From: Rhynchospora pubera
Lineage: Eukaryota; Streptophyta; Magnoliopsida; Poales; Cyperaceae
DNA: 64,000 bases
NCBI GenBank assembly: GCA_028095005.1
Contig: CM051461.1
Location: forward strand, 165,078,574 to 165,142,573
Direction of reading: 5' to 3'
Under the pieces are notes generated by a model. That model was not told the origin of the DNA. It was given only the letters and a program-made list of their open reading frames with translations, and searched no databases. Below, in pieces: positions 49,201 through 60,139 of the stretch (its first letter is position 1; each line of letters starts with the position of its first letter). The position numbers and the translations under genes are program-made.

Positions 49201-52200
49201 GTTGGTATGAACCGCTATACCAAGAAAAAAATGTAAGGGACCCAAGTCTTTTAGAGCAAACCTTTTCTGTAGAGTATTGATGAGAGTAGCAACACCTGAG
49301 GCAGAGGTCCCAGTAATGATGATGTCATCAACATAAATTAGCACTATGACAGTTTGCCCGTTGTGATGTGCAATGAAAAGAGACGGATCAAACTTAGAAC
49401 CATGAAAGCCTAACGCCAGAAGAGCAGCACTTAAGGTTTGAAACCACGCTCTAGGTGATTGTTTGAGTCCATATAGCGCTTTCTTCAAAAGACACACATG
49501 AGAGGGAATGGCAGGATTGACAAAGCCCGGCGGCTGATGCATGTAGACTGTTTCATGCAACTCCCCATGAAGAAACGCATTGCTCACATCAAGCTGCCTA
49601 ATTACCCAATGATTTGAGACAGCAATAGAGAGAACAATACGTATAGTTGTAGGCCTAACCACAGGACTAAAAGTATCGAAGTAATCTACGCCTTCCTCTT
49701 GAGTGAAGCCCTTGGCCACCAGCCGTGCTTTGTAGCGCTCAACCGTGCCATCAGCATGTCGTTTGGTCTTAAAAATCCACTTACATCCAACAATATTTTG
49801 ATTGGCTGGAGGGGGAACAAGAACCCAGGTATTGTTGTGGAGAAGAGCACTGAACTCGTTTGACATCGCTTCCTGCCAATGAGGCAATTTGCTAGCTTGC
49901 AGAAAGGTAGTAGGGTCCGAATCAGTTGGTGTGGTTGCCATATAAGCAACAAAATCAGGAAAATTCTTTGATCTCCTGGTATTGTCTTTGGATCGAGTCA
50001 CCATGACATGAGAAGGTCCAAATGTAGTATCAACTGTTGAAGCTGTAGAAGAGACGGAAGTGGATGGAGAAGTAGAGGATGAAGAACAGGGACACTGTGC
50101 TATGATTTGCACTTGGTCAGCTTCACGGTCAGTCGAGTTTGAATTTGATGACCGTTGAGAAGGACGGGCAGAGGCGGAGTGGACCGGCCTATTGTCAGCT
50201 AAAATGGGAGAGGGAACAAGCTGGGCCGACACATCGAACGAGCCGCTCGAGTTGAAGGAGGACGGCCCACTAACATCTGTTGGGCCGCTAGCATCTGTTG
50301 GACCGCTAGCATCTGTTGGACCGCTAGCATCTGTTGGCCCACTAGCATCTGTTGGCCCGCTAGCATCGGTTTGGCAACGCTGAAGAAGTAATGGGGCCCA
50401 TAATACGTCATTACTCTCAGCTGAAGTCGTGGTATGATTATGTGCAGACTCAGATTGAAATGGATATACATGTTCATTAAATATAACATGGCGCGAGACA
50501 AAGATACGACCAGACTGAATATGCAGACATCTATAGCCTTTTTGCGACATGGCATAACCTAAGAATACACAAGCAGTAGAACGAGGTTGTAGTTTATGCT
50601 GATTATACGGCCTGGTAAAAGGAAAACACTGACACCCTAGAACTCGCAAGGATAAGTAATCAGGAGCTCGATTAAATAACATTTCAAAAGGACTTGTCGT
50701 AGAGAAATTAGCAGGGGGAAGTCTATTGATTAGGTAAACCATGCTAGAAAACATTTCATCCCATAAAGTTAGAGGTAAAGAGGCATGAGAGATAGCGGCT
50801 AGAGCTAATTCAACAATATGCCGATGTTTACGCTCGGCAACTCCATTCTGTTCAGGGGTATAAGGACAGGTAATTTGGTGCACCAACTGAGGAAACCGTT
50901 TGGCAATGGGTTTAAACTCGGTACCACCATCGGTACGCAAAATTTTAATGGTACTGGACAAAAGGTTTTCTACTTGTAGCTTGAAGTTAGTAAAGACCTG
51001 CAACACCTCATCTTTAGAATATAAGAAAAAAATCCACACGAATTTAGTACAGTCATCAATAAAAATGACATAGTATCTAAAGCCATTGCTAGTTACAACA
51101 GGGGCTGGACCCCACACATCTGCATGAATCAAATCTAAAGGAGCAACAGAAAAAGAATTGCTACAACTAAAGGGAAGTTTGTGGCTTTTAGCCAAATTAC
51201 AAGCAGTGCACATATGAAACTCAGTCTTATTACAAGGCAGATGGTAATCAGCAATAAGTTTCCTAGTAACAGTAAAAGAGGGATGGCCAAGCCTAGAATG
51301 CCATAGGTCAGCAGCAACTCTTTCTCCTATAAGAGCTTGAGGGGAAACAAGAGCAGTAGTGGTAAGAAGGTATAACCCATTACAAGTCCTAGCCTGAAGC
51401 AGTATTTTGGAGGTGAGGGAGTCCTTGATTATGCAAAAACAAGAGTGAAAGTCAATAGTGAGGTTGTTGTCAGCTAAGATTTGTGACAAGCTAATAAGAT
51501 TTTTAGTAAAATCTGGTACAAGCAACACATTGGTCAAAACAATTGAATGAACACCAAGACAAACAGTGGCTGAACCAATATGAGTAATTGTTAAACCCTT
51601 ACCATCACCTATGTGTAGTTGATCAGGACCTTCATATGGCTCAAAGGATGACAAGTTATTGATATCACTCGTCACATGATGGGTGGCACCAGAATCCAGA
51701 AACCAGTCAGTCACCCCAGTAGAAGGATTTGAAGTTTGAGCCACATGTGCTTGAGGTGCACCAGAGGAGGAAGGAAGAGATGAGCTGGACTGGAATTCAT
51801 CAGTATAACGCATGTCACATCTCCACCAACAATTTCTTGCAGTATGTCCTCGTTTGTAACAGATTTGACAAGTTTCATTCTTGGAAGAACTGTTATCAGA
51901 AGTAACAACTGCTGGTCCAGGTTGATTACCAGAAGAACGAGACCTGCTATTGTTGTGAGGTGGCCTGAAACCACGAGATCGATTCTGTCGAAAACCTCTC
52001 TGCTGATTCGGTGGTCTGGTGTTATTGTGTGCATAGAAGGCAGTAGGTTGTGCAGAGGAGGGAAGAGAGGAATTTTGAGAAACCTGAGTTAGAAGGAGAG
52101 ATTCATGGCTGAGTAACAGTGATTGAACCTCAACAAAGGAGATATGTTCCGCACGTGTGTTGATAGCAACTACAAATGCATTGTAGTCAGTTCCCAAACC

Positions 52201-55200
52201 ACGAAGCAAGGTCAAGATCAGATCTTGATCAGAAATTGGAGAACCGATAAACATCAGTTCATCAGCAATAGCTCGAATTTGCTGAATAAACTCTGCACAG
52301 GAGCCTCCTCCTTTGGTTGCAGTTTGTAACTTCGTCTTCAATTATGTTAAGCGAGCTCGTGAAGAAGCGGAGAACAACTGAGTGAGATGTCGCCAGAGAT
52401 CAAAAGTGGTTGAACAGGAGACAACTTGTGCCAATACACTTTCTGACAATGAAGTACGCAGCCAAGCAAGTATCATTTGATCTTGCTTATACCAGCTCAG
52501 ATAGTCAGGGTGTAGTTGTACCTGAGCAGTGGCAGAATGCATAGCTGACGGAGACATAGGAGGAGAGGTGATGAAGCTACTCAAGCCATATGCATGGAGA
52601 AGGGGCTCGATTTGAGATCTCCACGCCAAGAAATTCGATCTTGACAGCTTCGTGTGAATTGGTAGATTCAAGAACACCATTGGAGGTGCTTGTGCAAGAA
52701 ACCCCGAATTGTCAGGTGGCGCCATGGAGAATTGAGGAGAAGGACGAGTGCTACTGGAAGTATTGAAGGAAGTAGAGAAGAAGCCAGGAGGGCGCAATGG
52801 AGGAGTAAGAGGTTGAATTGGCACACTCGTAGTCTGAATCGGCGCCATGGTTGTCGAATTGAGAGGTTGAAAAGGTTGATTGTGATTAGGTGGATCACGT
52901 AATGGCGATGCCATCGGAGAAGAAGCGAGAAGAGATCGGGAACAAGGATCGATTTCAACGAGGCGTGAGCCAGATAGGCTCTGATACCATAATAGATTTT
53001 GTATAATGCAATGTATTGTATTGAATCTGTTGTGTACAGTACATCCTAGGTATTAATACCCAGCACACCTCTATCGTAAATACTCTCCTGTTGTTATACT
53101 ACTGGATACATCCAGTTATCTACAGTCTAATAATTATTCAGCTTTTAAAAGGTTAGCGTTTCAATTTACTTAACCCGAACTTTCAAATAAAGTTTGTTTT
53201 TTTTCCCTTTCTAAAATCGAAATTTATTATGAATTTATGATTCATATTTCACTCTTCAATTTAAATCTTGACCAAAATCATTTTATTTAGGAACTGTCCG
53301 TTGGCAACCGAAAGCATTTTTATCCAATAGCATCCTGTTACCAGTGGATGCCTGGCCTGGATGCGACGTCAATCCTCGGATGCTTTAAATAAGGAATTAA
53401 ATCTAGACTCCAGAGGCGATAAGGTTTCGGATTGCACGAATCTCAACGATCCAAACCATATGTAAAATGCAAAATATAATTGGCGATCCAGCTCAATTTC
53501 CTTCCAATTGGTCCCAGAGGATCCGATACCCATGAGGCGCAGTACTAAAGGCCCTGTAACACAGCTACAAGCCATGTGATTTGTCTGCCTTCTCTCAAGT
53601 TCTAAGAATTTCTATGCTCCATGGCTCGCCATGCACTCGGAATGCATTTAATTCCTGAATATGGATTTTTTTTTTCTTTTCTTTCTTTTTCTCTATAACG
53701 GATACATTGTTTACGCATCTTGACATTGCCACACCAGGCTTTGGTTATAGGCAACCAAAAATCAAGTTCCATAGGATTGTTTAAAAAGGAACAATAATCA
53801 TGTAAATTACTGAATAAATAGGAAAATGAAGTTTGATTTTGATCAAATAATGCAACGTCTATTACTATGATGGTGACAAAAAGGTGCAAATATGAACTGT
53901 GAATAACATCTTATGACTGAAATATGATTAAACTAATAATTATGTAGTTTAAAAAAATTGTAGTTTCATTTACATTATGAGAAAAAGGATTAATAGATGA
54001 TACTTTTCTAAAAAAAATTGTATCAATATGCAAATCCTTTTAAAAAAAATTTACATATATATAGTAATTTGATCTGTTCCTTTTAGCAAGTTTTCTAAAA
54101 TAAATATATAGTGAAGATTCTACTTCGGCCTTTAAATCGTCGGACAATAAAAGCAACAATTGTAGAATGAGTGGAGTCTTTCTAATTTGGCCTTAGCCGA
54201 TTGCTTATTATTTTCTTTCTTTTTTTTTCTTGAAGTTGGGTTATTATTTTCCTTACAAGGTCTTTATCTAAAATTATTGTATTGGATATGTCGGCTAAAT
54301 TTGGTTATTTGCAATAGTTCTAAGCATTTTTTAGCTAAAATTGAAGACTCTTTAATAAGCATGGTTGTCACTTATGTGTGCTTTCGAACGGTGGTATAGT
54401 GGGTACCAGTTGGTGCATGTTCATTTATTATAAGCCCATTTCATACGACACTCAAAAGTCTGAAACTGTTAATTCCATGTGGACTGAGTTACTGGCTAAT
54501 TATTTAATATTCTAGGAGTTTGTCGCGATATCTTGTTTAATATTTAGGGACAAATATACGTCTTAAATCTTCAGAGCAATTGGCCTTTGTTGCAGATATA
54601 AATTGTATTATAAATTCTGATATGAGATCTATTAGAATAATTTTTAGCATTAACCCTGCAAAGCATGATACGATGCACAGAAATCTTTTACTTAAGACAA
54701 ATATAATCTATAATTAAAACTTAATTAAATAATTAGATTTTGTTGTTGTTTGGTATAAGGACACAGATACAGAGTTGTTGTGTACCTGTACAATACCATC
54801 TCTGGCAGCAAAAGCGAGTATATCTGCGCATGAGACAACACCAAAGCATGCTTCCTCCAACCTTGCTTTTGCATTGTCTATTACTTCAAATCCTCTCAGG
54901 CTTGTGTTTGGTGGTGAGTCTTTCTCGGCTGTATTATTTGGTGTGGAATCAAGAAGCACTGATCCATCACATCCCTGTTGCATACAGAATTCATCACTTA
55001 TAAAATTTACTACAAAGGATGAAAAATCAGAAAATCTGAACAAATTATATATGATGACAAATTATTGAGTGGACATGTACTTTAAGTCTTTGACAGCTCA
55101 TGATATGGATAGATGTATATTTATGGGAAGCGAACGAAAACAGTTGGAAAAGGCGTCACAATGACAAAATTTGAAAAGGACTTCTTCACATGCATGCTTG

Positions 55201-55684
55201 TAGTGGAGAAGCAACTTTGTATTTCTCTTGATCTCAGGCAAGTATATGGTGTAGATGAAGTAATGGATCCAAAACTCAAAATTGGAGCTCCTAAATTTTA
55301 TTTGATCCTTGTATCAGTGTAATTAAGAATGCATACTAATACTGCAAAGAACAAAATGCATTGACAAATCAAGCCCCATTTTGCATTCAATTGACCATTC
55401 AATTCCCTAAAAAATTTCTCAATATAAGGAAAATTGGAAAACACATCAAGAAAGGAACTAACCCGAACGAAACAATCATGGAAATGCAGCCGCAAAAGCC
55501 CCGCGGCAATGCCGGGATTATCATTGACGGCTTTGGTCACCTCTTGCCTTACGATTATCTCTGCAGCGGGGCAAGAAGTGTCATAGAAGCCTACTTGTAG
55601 CTGAGCTTTTGATGTCCACAAACCTATCCAAAATGCATATATAAACACTACGAATATTGCCTTGCCTCTTCTTTTCATTGCCAT
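46222..55684 (-). CDS. Class III secretory peroxidase, four exons
   Basis: Exons on the minus strand: 55684-55463, 54974-54786, 46888-46723 and 46628-46222. All three introns are GT-AG (487, 7897 and 94 bp). The joined frame is open for 327 codons. It starts with a hydrophobic signal peptide (about 1-27) before a mature N-terminus QLQVGFYDTSCP. Distal Arg65 and His69 lie in RLHFHDCFV, and the proximal haem ligand is His195 in ALSGAHTIG. All eight family cysteines are present (38, 71, 76, 117, 123, 202, 234, 322), matching the four standard disulphides. The exon pattern is the classical one for the family. Such enzymes oxidise phenolics with hydrogen peroxide in the cell wall or vacuole (lignification, wall cross-linking, defence); the substrate of this one cannot be told. 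Intron 2 carries a Ty1/copia element in the same orientation. A second ATG (codon 3) could also start translation. Confidence 0.93.
48382..52914 (-). pseudogene. Copia gag-pol polyprotein interrupted by one stop codon
   Basis: From ATG 52914 the frame is open to a TAA at 52342-52344, then continues in the same frame to 48382. Domains in order: gag (52914 to about 51900); CCHC knuckle CQICYKRGHTARNC (residues 158-171 of the downstream part); protease with WFLDSGATHH (about 213-222); a pre-integrase HHCC region; an integrase core with HADVWG, RTDGGTEF and NGVAERKHR; reverse transcriptase with YVDDIII (near 49335); and RNase H with TDSDWAG, SSTEAEY and TKHVEIDFHF. An 18-bp tandem repeat sits between integrase and reverse transcriptase. 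The catalytic motifs look intact, so the stop is the only obvious lesion. It lies in gag, within a segment that normally reads through in this family. Confidence 0.93.
50267..50374 (-). repeat. 18-bp in-frame tandem repeat in copia pol, 6 copies
   Basis: The + strand unit is 'gctagcatctgttggacc' with minor changes. On the coding strand it encodes TDASGP six times (one copy TDVSGP). It lies in the poorly conserved linker between integrase and reverse transcriptase. Confidence 0.9.
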
Positions 55685-55689
55685 GTTTC

Positions 55690-55765
55690 CTATCTCAACT
55701 TTTGATAAATGGTTCTCCCTTAGTGACTAAGTTATAAAAGTGTTAGGGGTAGCTTATATAGCAGT
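55690..55765 (-). promoter_or_regulatory. Peroxidase core promoter (TATA box)
   Basis: TATATAAG on the minus strand at about 55754-55761, roughly 70 nt upstream of the start codon at 55684. This fits a short 5' leader of about 40 nt. Confidence 0.6.
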
Positions 55766-56350
55766 TGAAGAGGATTGTGCAATTATTTCTATTTAGCACT
55801 ACAGTGCAATTTCTGAATGTGGTCGGTTGTGAGGTTTACCGTATCCTCTGTTATTTTGTCAATTGAAAAGTTCTAAAATTTAATAATTGGATCAATTTTA
55901 CTTACTAGTTCCCTCTCCAAATTCAACTTAATTAAAGGTTACTCAATGATGGATTGTGAAAATGTATGGAGATTCATTTCAAATTATTGAATTGTATATT
56001 TTTGCTATTAAGGAATTAATTTTTATGAATGAGAAGTGCACAATTTTGGAAGATTGAACCATAAATGTGAATTTTTTACTACTATTTGATAGTTTATAAA
56101 TGTAATCTTTATGTAAACGATTATAACTATTCAGTTTAATTCAAAGAAGTATCTGTTTTACCAGAGCTTAATTCATTATATCTCAAAATTATGATTTTAA
56201 TGAATTTTGATATAATTGATAGTGTTTTAAATCTTATCAATCGTGAATTTGATTGGTTTAGTCTCTCAAGTTCAAATAATGATTCTATAAATTCAAGATA
56301 ATTGATAATAACTGACGAGTCTTCAAATAACAAATATAATATATTTATTT
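55766..56350. other. Upstream region of the peroxidase gene
   Basis: AT-rich sequence with no recognisable gene or element end. It probably includes promoter sequence, but I cannot name individual sites. Confidence 0.45.
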
Positions 56351-56369
56351 AAAACTATTCATTATAGTT

Positions 56370-56506
56370 GAGAATCAGCTCTTGATTTAGTAGCAAAAAA
56401 CAATGCATCTTAAGTGAAAGATCGCATGTTTGAAACTCAGTTACAATTTTTTATAGACATTTAATTTAAAATAAGTCGGGAGGCTTGACTCCATTTATCT
56501 TTAAAA
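56370..56506 (+). mobile_element. tRNA-derived SINE, copy 2
   Basis: It is homologous along its length to the copy at 42986-43132 ('agtagcaaaaaacaatgcatct', 'tttatagacatttaattta', 'gggaggcttgact'). The box B is decayed ('catgtttgaaactcag'). It has a perfect 19-bp target duplication aaaactattcattatagtt (56351-56369 and 56507-56525). The 3' end is an A-rich tail. Confidence 0.88.
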
Positions 56507-56525
56507 AAAACTATTCATTATAGTT

Positions 56526-58088
56526 CAATATAAGTATTCGTTATAGTAAAAAATAAAATGTTTATTCTAATTAAAAGAAATGTATAGTTTGAGATCGGTG
56601 AGAAATTCGGAAGCAAAATATTTTTTTTTTCATGTTCAAACAAATAAATCTAGTTATTCAAATAGTATGCTCGGTAAACTATTGATCCGCACATAGAAAT
56701 TTTTCAGTTGCATAAGACCATCAAAGTACTTACATACTATCATTTATGAACATGTTTAATTATTAGAGCCAACTAATGCCAAATAAATATAATTCCAAAT
56801 CATGCGATCCCAAATGATTGTAGAAAGTATAGACTCCTACATGTGAGTAGAGGCGGACTCTACGACTGCGAAGAGAAAGTTGCCATGTGCAAGCCAATTA
56901 GTTAAGAGACAAGAGTCAAGTGATTTGCGAGATAGATGACCAATTTGCATTTGATGGAACCCAAGCGATTTAAAAAAAAGATGATTAAAAAGGAAAGCAT
57001 GTACATTTGCATACCATTCACTTTTGCCAATCAATTATTTAAAAAAAAATTCTGGTTTTTCTTTTACAGCATTTCGAATACACCACAAATCTATTTAGTT
57101 TTCCTCACAAAAATACTTTGCAACAAATACGGATAAGATCAGTAACATAGAGGGATATATTTAATTGATAATTGATTTACCTATAATGAAATAAGACGTT
57201 GCTAAAATGTAAAATCCTAGATATATTATTTATCAAATTTGGAAGAAGGCAAAAAGCTGAAACTTGTTTGAATGATCAAGGTTCGATAAAATTAAAGCGC
57301 TAATTTGTTCTACTATTTATTTAAAATATAAAAAATGATCAAACAATTATTTGATCTGCGATTTTAACAATTAAAACAGTTTCTGAAAGTTGCGCCGAAT
57401 TTGTTATACTATTTATTTAAATATAAATAAGGTATTTTTTATTTTTAAAAATTACTCAACTTTATATTAACAATTATTTGATTTACTGTCACAATGTAAA
57501 ATAAATTTATTGTGAATATCGTATATTTGTTATATACAGTCCCTACTGTCTTGTATTAGACTTCAAAATTTACATTTCTCATTTGAAAAGCAACAAATAA
57601 AGATTAACTCCATACATGGATGACATGCGTTTGTCTTCCTCCTTAATACGGTGGGGTTGATGTTTTGAAGCATTATAAACATTTTATTATATTAAATAAT
57701 AGCAAATTAATTCCTGTTCAATTTTGAGAAATTGAACCTCAACTTTTGCAAGGCGGTTTTGATTTGGTCCCATAGTTTTTGTCGGATGTGTTCTTTGGTA
57801 AAGGGAAACCTACCTGGACAGCAAAATATAACGAACCTTCTACTCGCTTCATTTATTAATGGACAAAGGTTACAAATTCGGTCCATAGGAAAATGTTCCG
57901 AAAGCTCGAGGTTTTAATGAGAGGTTCTCTGTACAGTTCGGAAAGGCCAGCCGAGGGACCGGTTTCTCGGCCTTTTTCCTGAGCCGGGCTCTCACTCAAA
58001 AGTCAATGCCACGCTGGTGCACGTGGCTTTCATTTTTCTGGGAAACAGCTAAGAGCCTTTTAGTTTGGGGTTTCATCTTCTTGGTTAT
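56526..58088. other. Non-coding intergenic stretch
   Basis: Nothing supportable. A short less AT-rich segment lies at about 57880-58060 ('gccagccgagggaccggttt'); I could not classify it. Confidence 0.45.
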
Positions 58089-58091
58089 CTT

Positions 58092-58250
58092 GGGGCCGTT
58101 TGGATATATCCGGAATTTGTAAGAATAACAAATTTTAGACATAAATTTATTATAAACAATTCAAATTTTTCACAAAATTATACACTTTCCAATAAATTTA
58201 TGTCTAGGAATAGAAAATTCTCCAAATTCCTAAGCGATCCAAACGGCCCC
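58092..58250. mobile_element. Tourist-like MITE, copy 3
   Basis: The ends are GGGGCCGTTTGGAT and its reverse complement, with CTT on both sides (58089-58091 and 58251-58253). It is 159 bp and shares 'aaatttattataaacaatt' with copy 1. Confidence 0.78.
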
Positions 58251-58258
58251 CTTAGTAC

Positions 58259-58619
58259 TAGGCCTACCGACGGTATACCGTGTTCCGTACACGTTCCGTC
58301 CAAACGGAACGGCTCACGGTATAAAATATCATTTCGTTTTCAGAAACGGAACGGTAAACGGAATGGGAAGGCAAACCGTTGTTGAAACGGAACGGTAAAC
58401 GAAACCAACCATTTTGCTTCCATTTCGACAAATACTGCAGTTTTTAGTGTTAAAACACGTTGTTCCGTTCCGTTCCGTCCAAACGAAACGTATAACGGAA
58501 TGAAATACCGTTTACTGAAACGGAACAGAAAATAAAATGGAATAGACATACCGTTTCTGGAACGGAACGGCAAACAGAATGGCCCCTTCTGTTGCCGTTT
58601 CAAACGTTAAACAGGTCTA
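58259..58619. mobile_element. hAT-type MITE, copy 1
   Basis: Terminal inverted repeats (TAGGCCT... / ...AACAGGTCTA) bound 361 bp of degenerate 'aaacggaacgg' repeats. A perfect 8-bp duplication CTTAGTAC flanks it (58251-58258 and 58620-58627). An 8-bp duplication indicates the hAT superfamily. No transposase is present. Confidence 0.82.
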
Positions 58620-58976
58620 CTTAGTACCTTATCCGGCTTACCGGTCACCGCTGTATGTAGTTTGAACAATTATTATTAATTTTATTGTTATCATTTAGTA
58701 GGTAAATTTTGCGGTGGATCAACTTTTTTATCGGCTAAAGAAAAATCGTTCTTTCAAACTTATTAATGGTTTTGATTGACCGAGTAAAATTTGGTCCATA
58801 ATGAAATTATTATTATTTCTTGAGCCAGAGTAGTATAAAACCAATCCGCTTGTATTGAAAATGAAAAAGGAAAAAAAAATTGCATATACAGGTCCATATA
58901 TAAGCAACAGTAGTGTATCCGCACAATCAAGAAAAAAAAAAAAAAAAACTAAGTAGCCAGAATCAGCACCCACATC

Positions 58977-59330
58977 TAGACCTGTCAATTTCGTATCGTT
59001 TCGGACATTTTCGTTCCATTCCGTTCAAACAGAATGTTTTTGTTTCGTTCCGTCCAAACAGAACGTTAAACGAAAGAGAAAAAAAATTTTGTTTTTGAAA
59101 ACATAACGGAAACAGAATTGAAATTTGTAAGTGTTACTGAAACGGAATACGAAAATAAGCTAAATCAATAAAAAATGAAGGACGAAACATTAAACAGAAT
59201 ATAAATATGTTTCTTTTGATGAAACGGAACGGAAACGAAATAACAATTTTGTTTCGTTACCAAAACGGAACGAAAACGAAAGAAGTTGTTTCCGGCTTTC
59301 CGCTCCCGTTTTTGACGTTTGACAAGTCTA
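58977..59330. mobile_element. hAT-type MITE, copy 2
   Basis: The ends are TAGACCTGTCAA and its near reverse complement TTTGACAAGTCTA. A perfect 8-bp duplication CCCACATC flanks it (58969-58976 and 59331-59338). It is 354 bp with the same 'aaacggaacg' interior as copy 1. Confidence 0.85.
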
Positions 59331-59338
59331 CCCACATC

Positions 59339-59733
59339 AGCTTTCTTGGCCCAAAATCACCCAGCAAAAATGGTAAAAGTTTATAACGTATAATAAATCC
59401 ATAATTTTCAGATAGGAACCGTCCCTTAGTTCACGTCATATCATTTTGCGGATCCTTAACTATGCGCATCAATCCAAAACCTAGGCCAGATATCCCACCT
59501 GGTACATGGTACATACTACATAGTAACTAGCAAAGCAAGAGTACCGTACATATACAAATGCCAGATCTTACTTAAAGATATCATCAAGTACAAATGACAG
59601 TCCCGAATATGCCAGCATGGCAACTAGCCACCAACCCACAACTTGCAATGGAATTTGATCACATTTTCAAGCATCCAATTCGTTTTTTCATTATTCACCT
59701 CATCTGATATTGCATCTGACAAGTATTATTAAC
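59339..59733. other. Short intergenic stretch
   Basis: No gene or repeat is recognised. Confidence 0.45.
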
Positions 59734-59736
59734 ATA

Positions 59737-59917
59737 GCTCCGTTTGGATGCGTTAAGAATAAGGTAGGAAGAAGGAAGAAGGGATGAAATTTATTGGGAA
59801 GGAGTAAATTTATTGGGGAATTGTGTAACTTTTGTGAAGATGGTTAGAAATAAATTTATTGGTAAAAAGTGGTTATTCTTTATTCCTTATTCCGGGAAGA
59901 AGTCATCCAAACGGAGT
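59737..59917. mobile_element. Tourist-like MITE, copy 4
   Basis: The ends are 'gctccgtttggatgcg' and the reverse complement of 'catccaaacggagt', with ATA on both sides (59734-59736 and 59918-59920). It is 181 bp, and the interior keeps the family segment 'gtgtaacttttgtgaaga'. Confidence 0.75.
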
Positions 59918-60139
59918 ATAGAACAAGGGAACGAAATCCTCTGTGGGTTTTTAAAAAACAGCAAATCTTTGATCCATGGCTGTCTCTCTCTAGGCGATTT
60001 TCTTACATCTCTCTCTCTCTTTTCAATCCCACTTACATACTACTTCCACTTTCTCTAATTTCACCTCTTCTGGATAAGCTTTCTCGTACCATTGAAAAAC
60101 CTAAAACTTGGCAGGGTCTTCTCCATTTGATCCATAGAA

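Larger units (their letters stand above)
48240..53132 (-). mobile_element. Complete Ty1/copia LTR retrotransposon, recently inserted
   Basis: It is 4893 bp with LTRs of 134 bp (48240-48373) and 143 bp (52990-53132). The LTRs are identical apart from a 9-bp indel. They begin TATTAG and end CTAATA rather than TG..CA. A perfect 5-bp duplication ATTAT flanks it (48235-48239 and 53133-53137). On the minus strand the 5' LTR (52990-53132) is followed by TGGTATCAGAGCC (52989-52977), the initiator tRNA-Met primer site. A purine tract (48383-48374) precedes the 3' LTR. One gag-pol frame fills the interior, broken by one stop codon. Very short LTRs with a full pol suggest the Ale/Retrofit lineage, but that is an inference. 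It lies in intron 2 of the peroxidase gene on the same strand. Confidence 0.95.
46889..54785 (-). other. Peroxidase intron 2, expanded by a retrotransposon
   Basis: The donor CAG|GTACAC is at 54785 and the acceptor GGACAG|GCGG at 46889. The 7897-bp intron holds the copia element 48240-53132. Without it and its target duplication the intron would be about 3.0 kb. The flanking intron parts (46889-48234 and 53138-54785) contain no other gene that I can recognise. Confidence 0.9.

Noticed and set aside
48240..53132. Copia insertion read as knocking out the peroxidase
   Set aside because: The element lies wholly inside intron 2, and the exons, splice sites and joined frame are all intact.
57732..57917. 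Short frame and moderately GC-richer segment that recalled organelle-type sequence
   Set aside because: I could not match it to any specific organelle gene; too short and uncertain to call.
58259..59330. The 'aaacggaacgg' region read as a tandem satellite array
   Set aside because: It consists of two separate units with inverted ends and distinct perfect 8-bp duplications, which fits hAT-type MITEs better.
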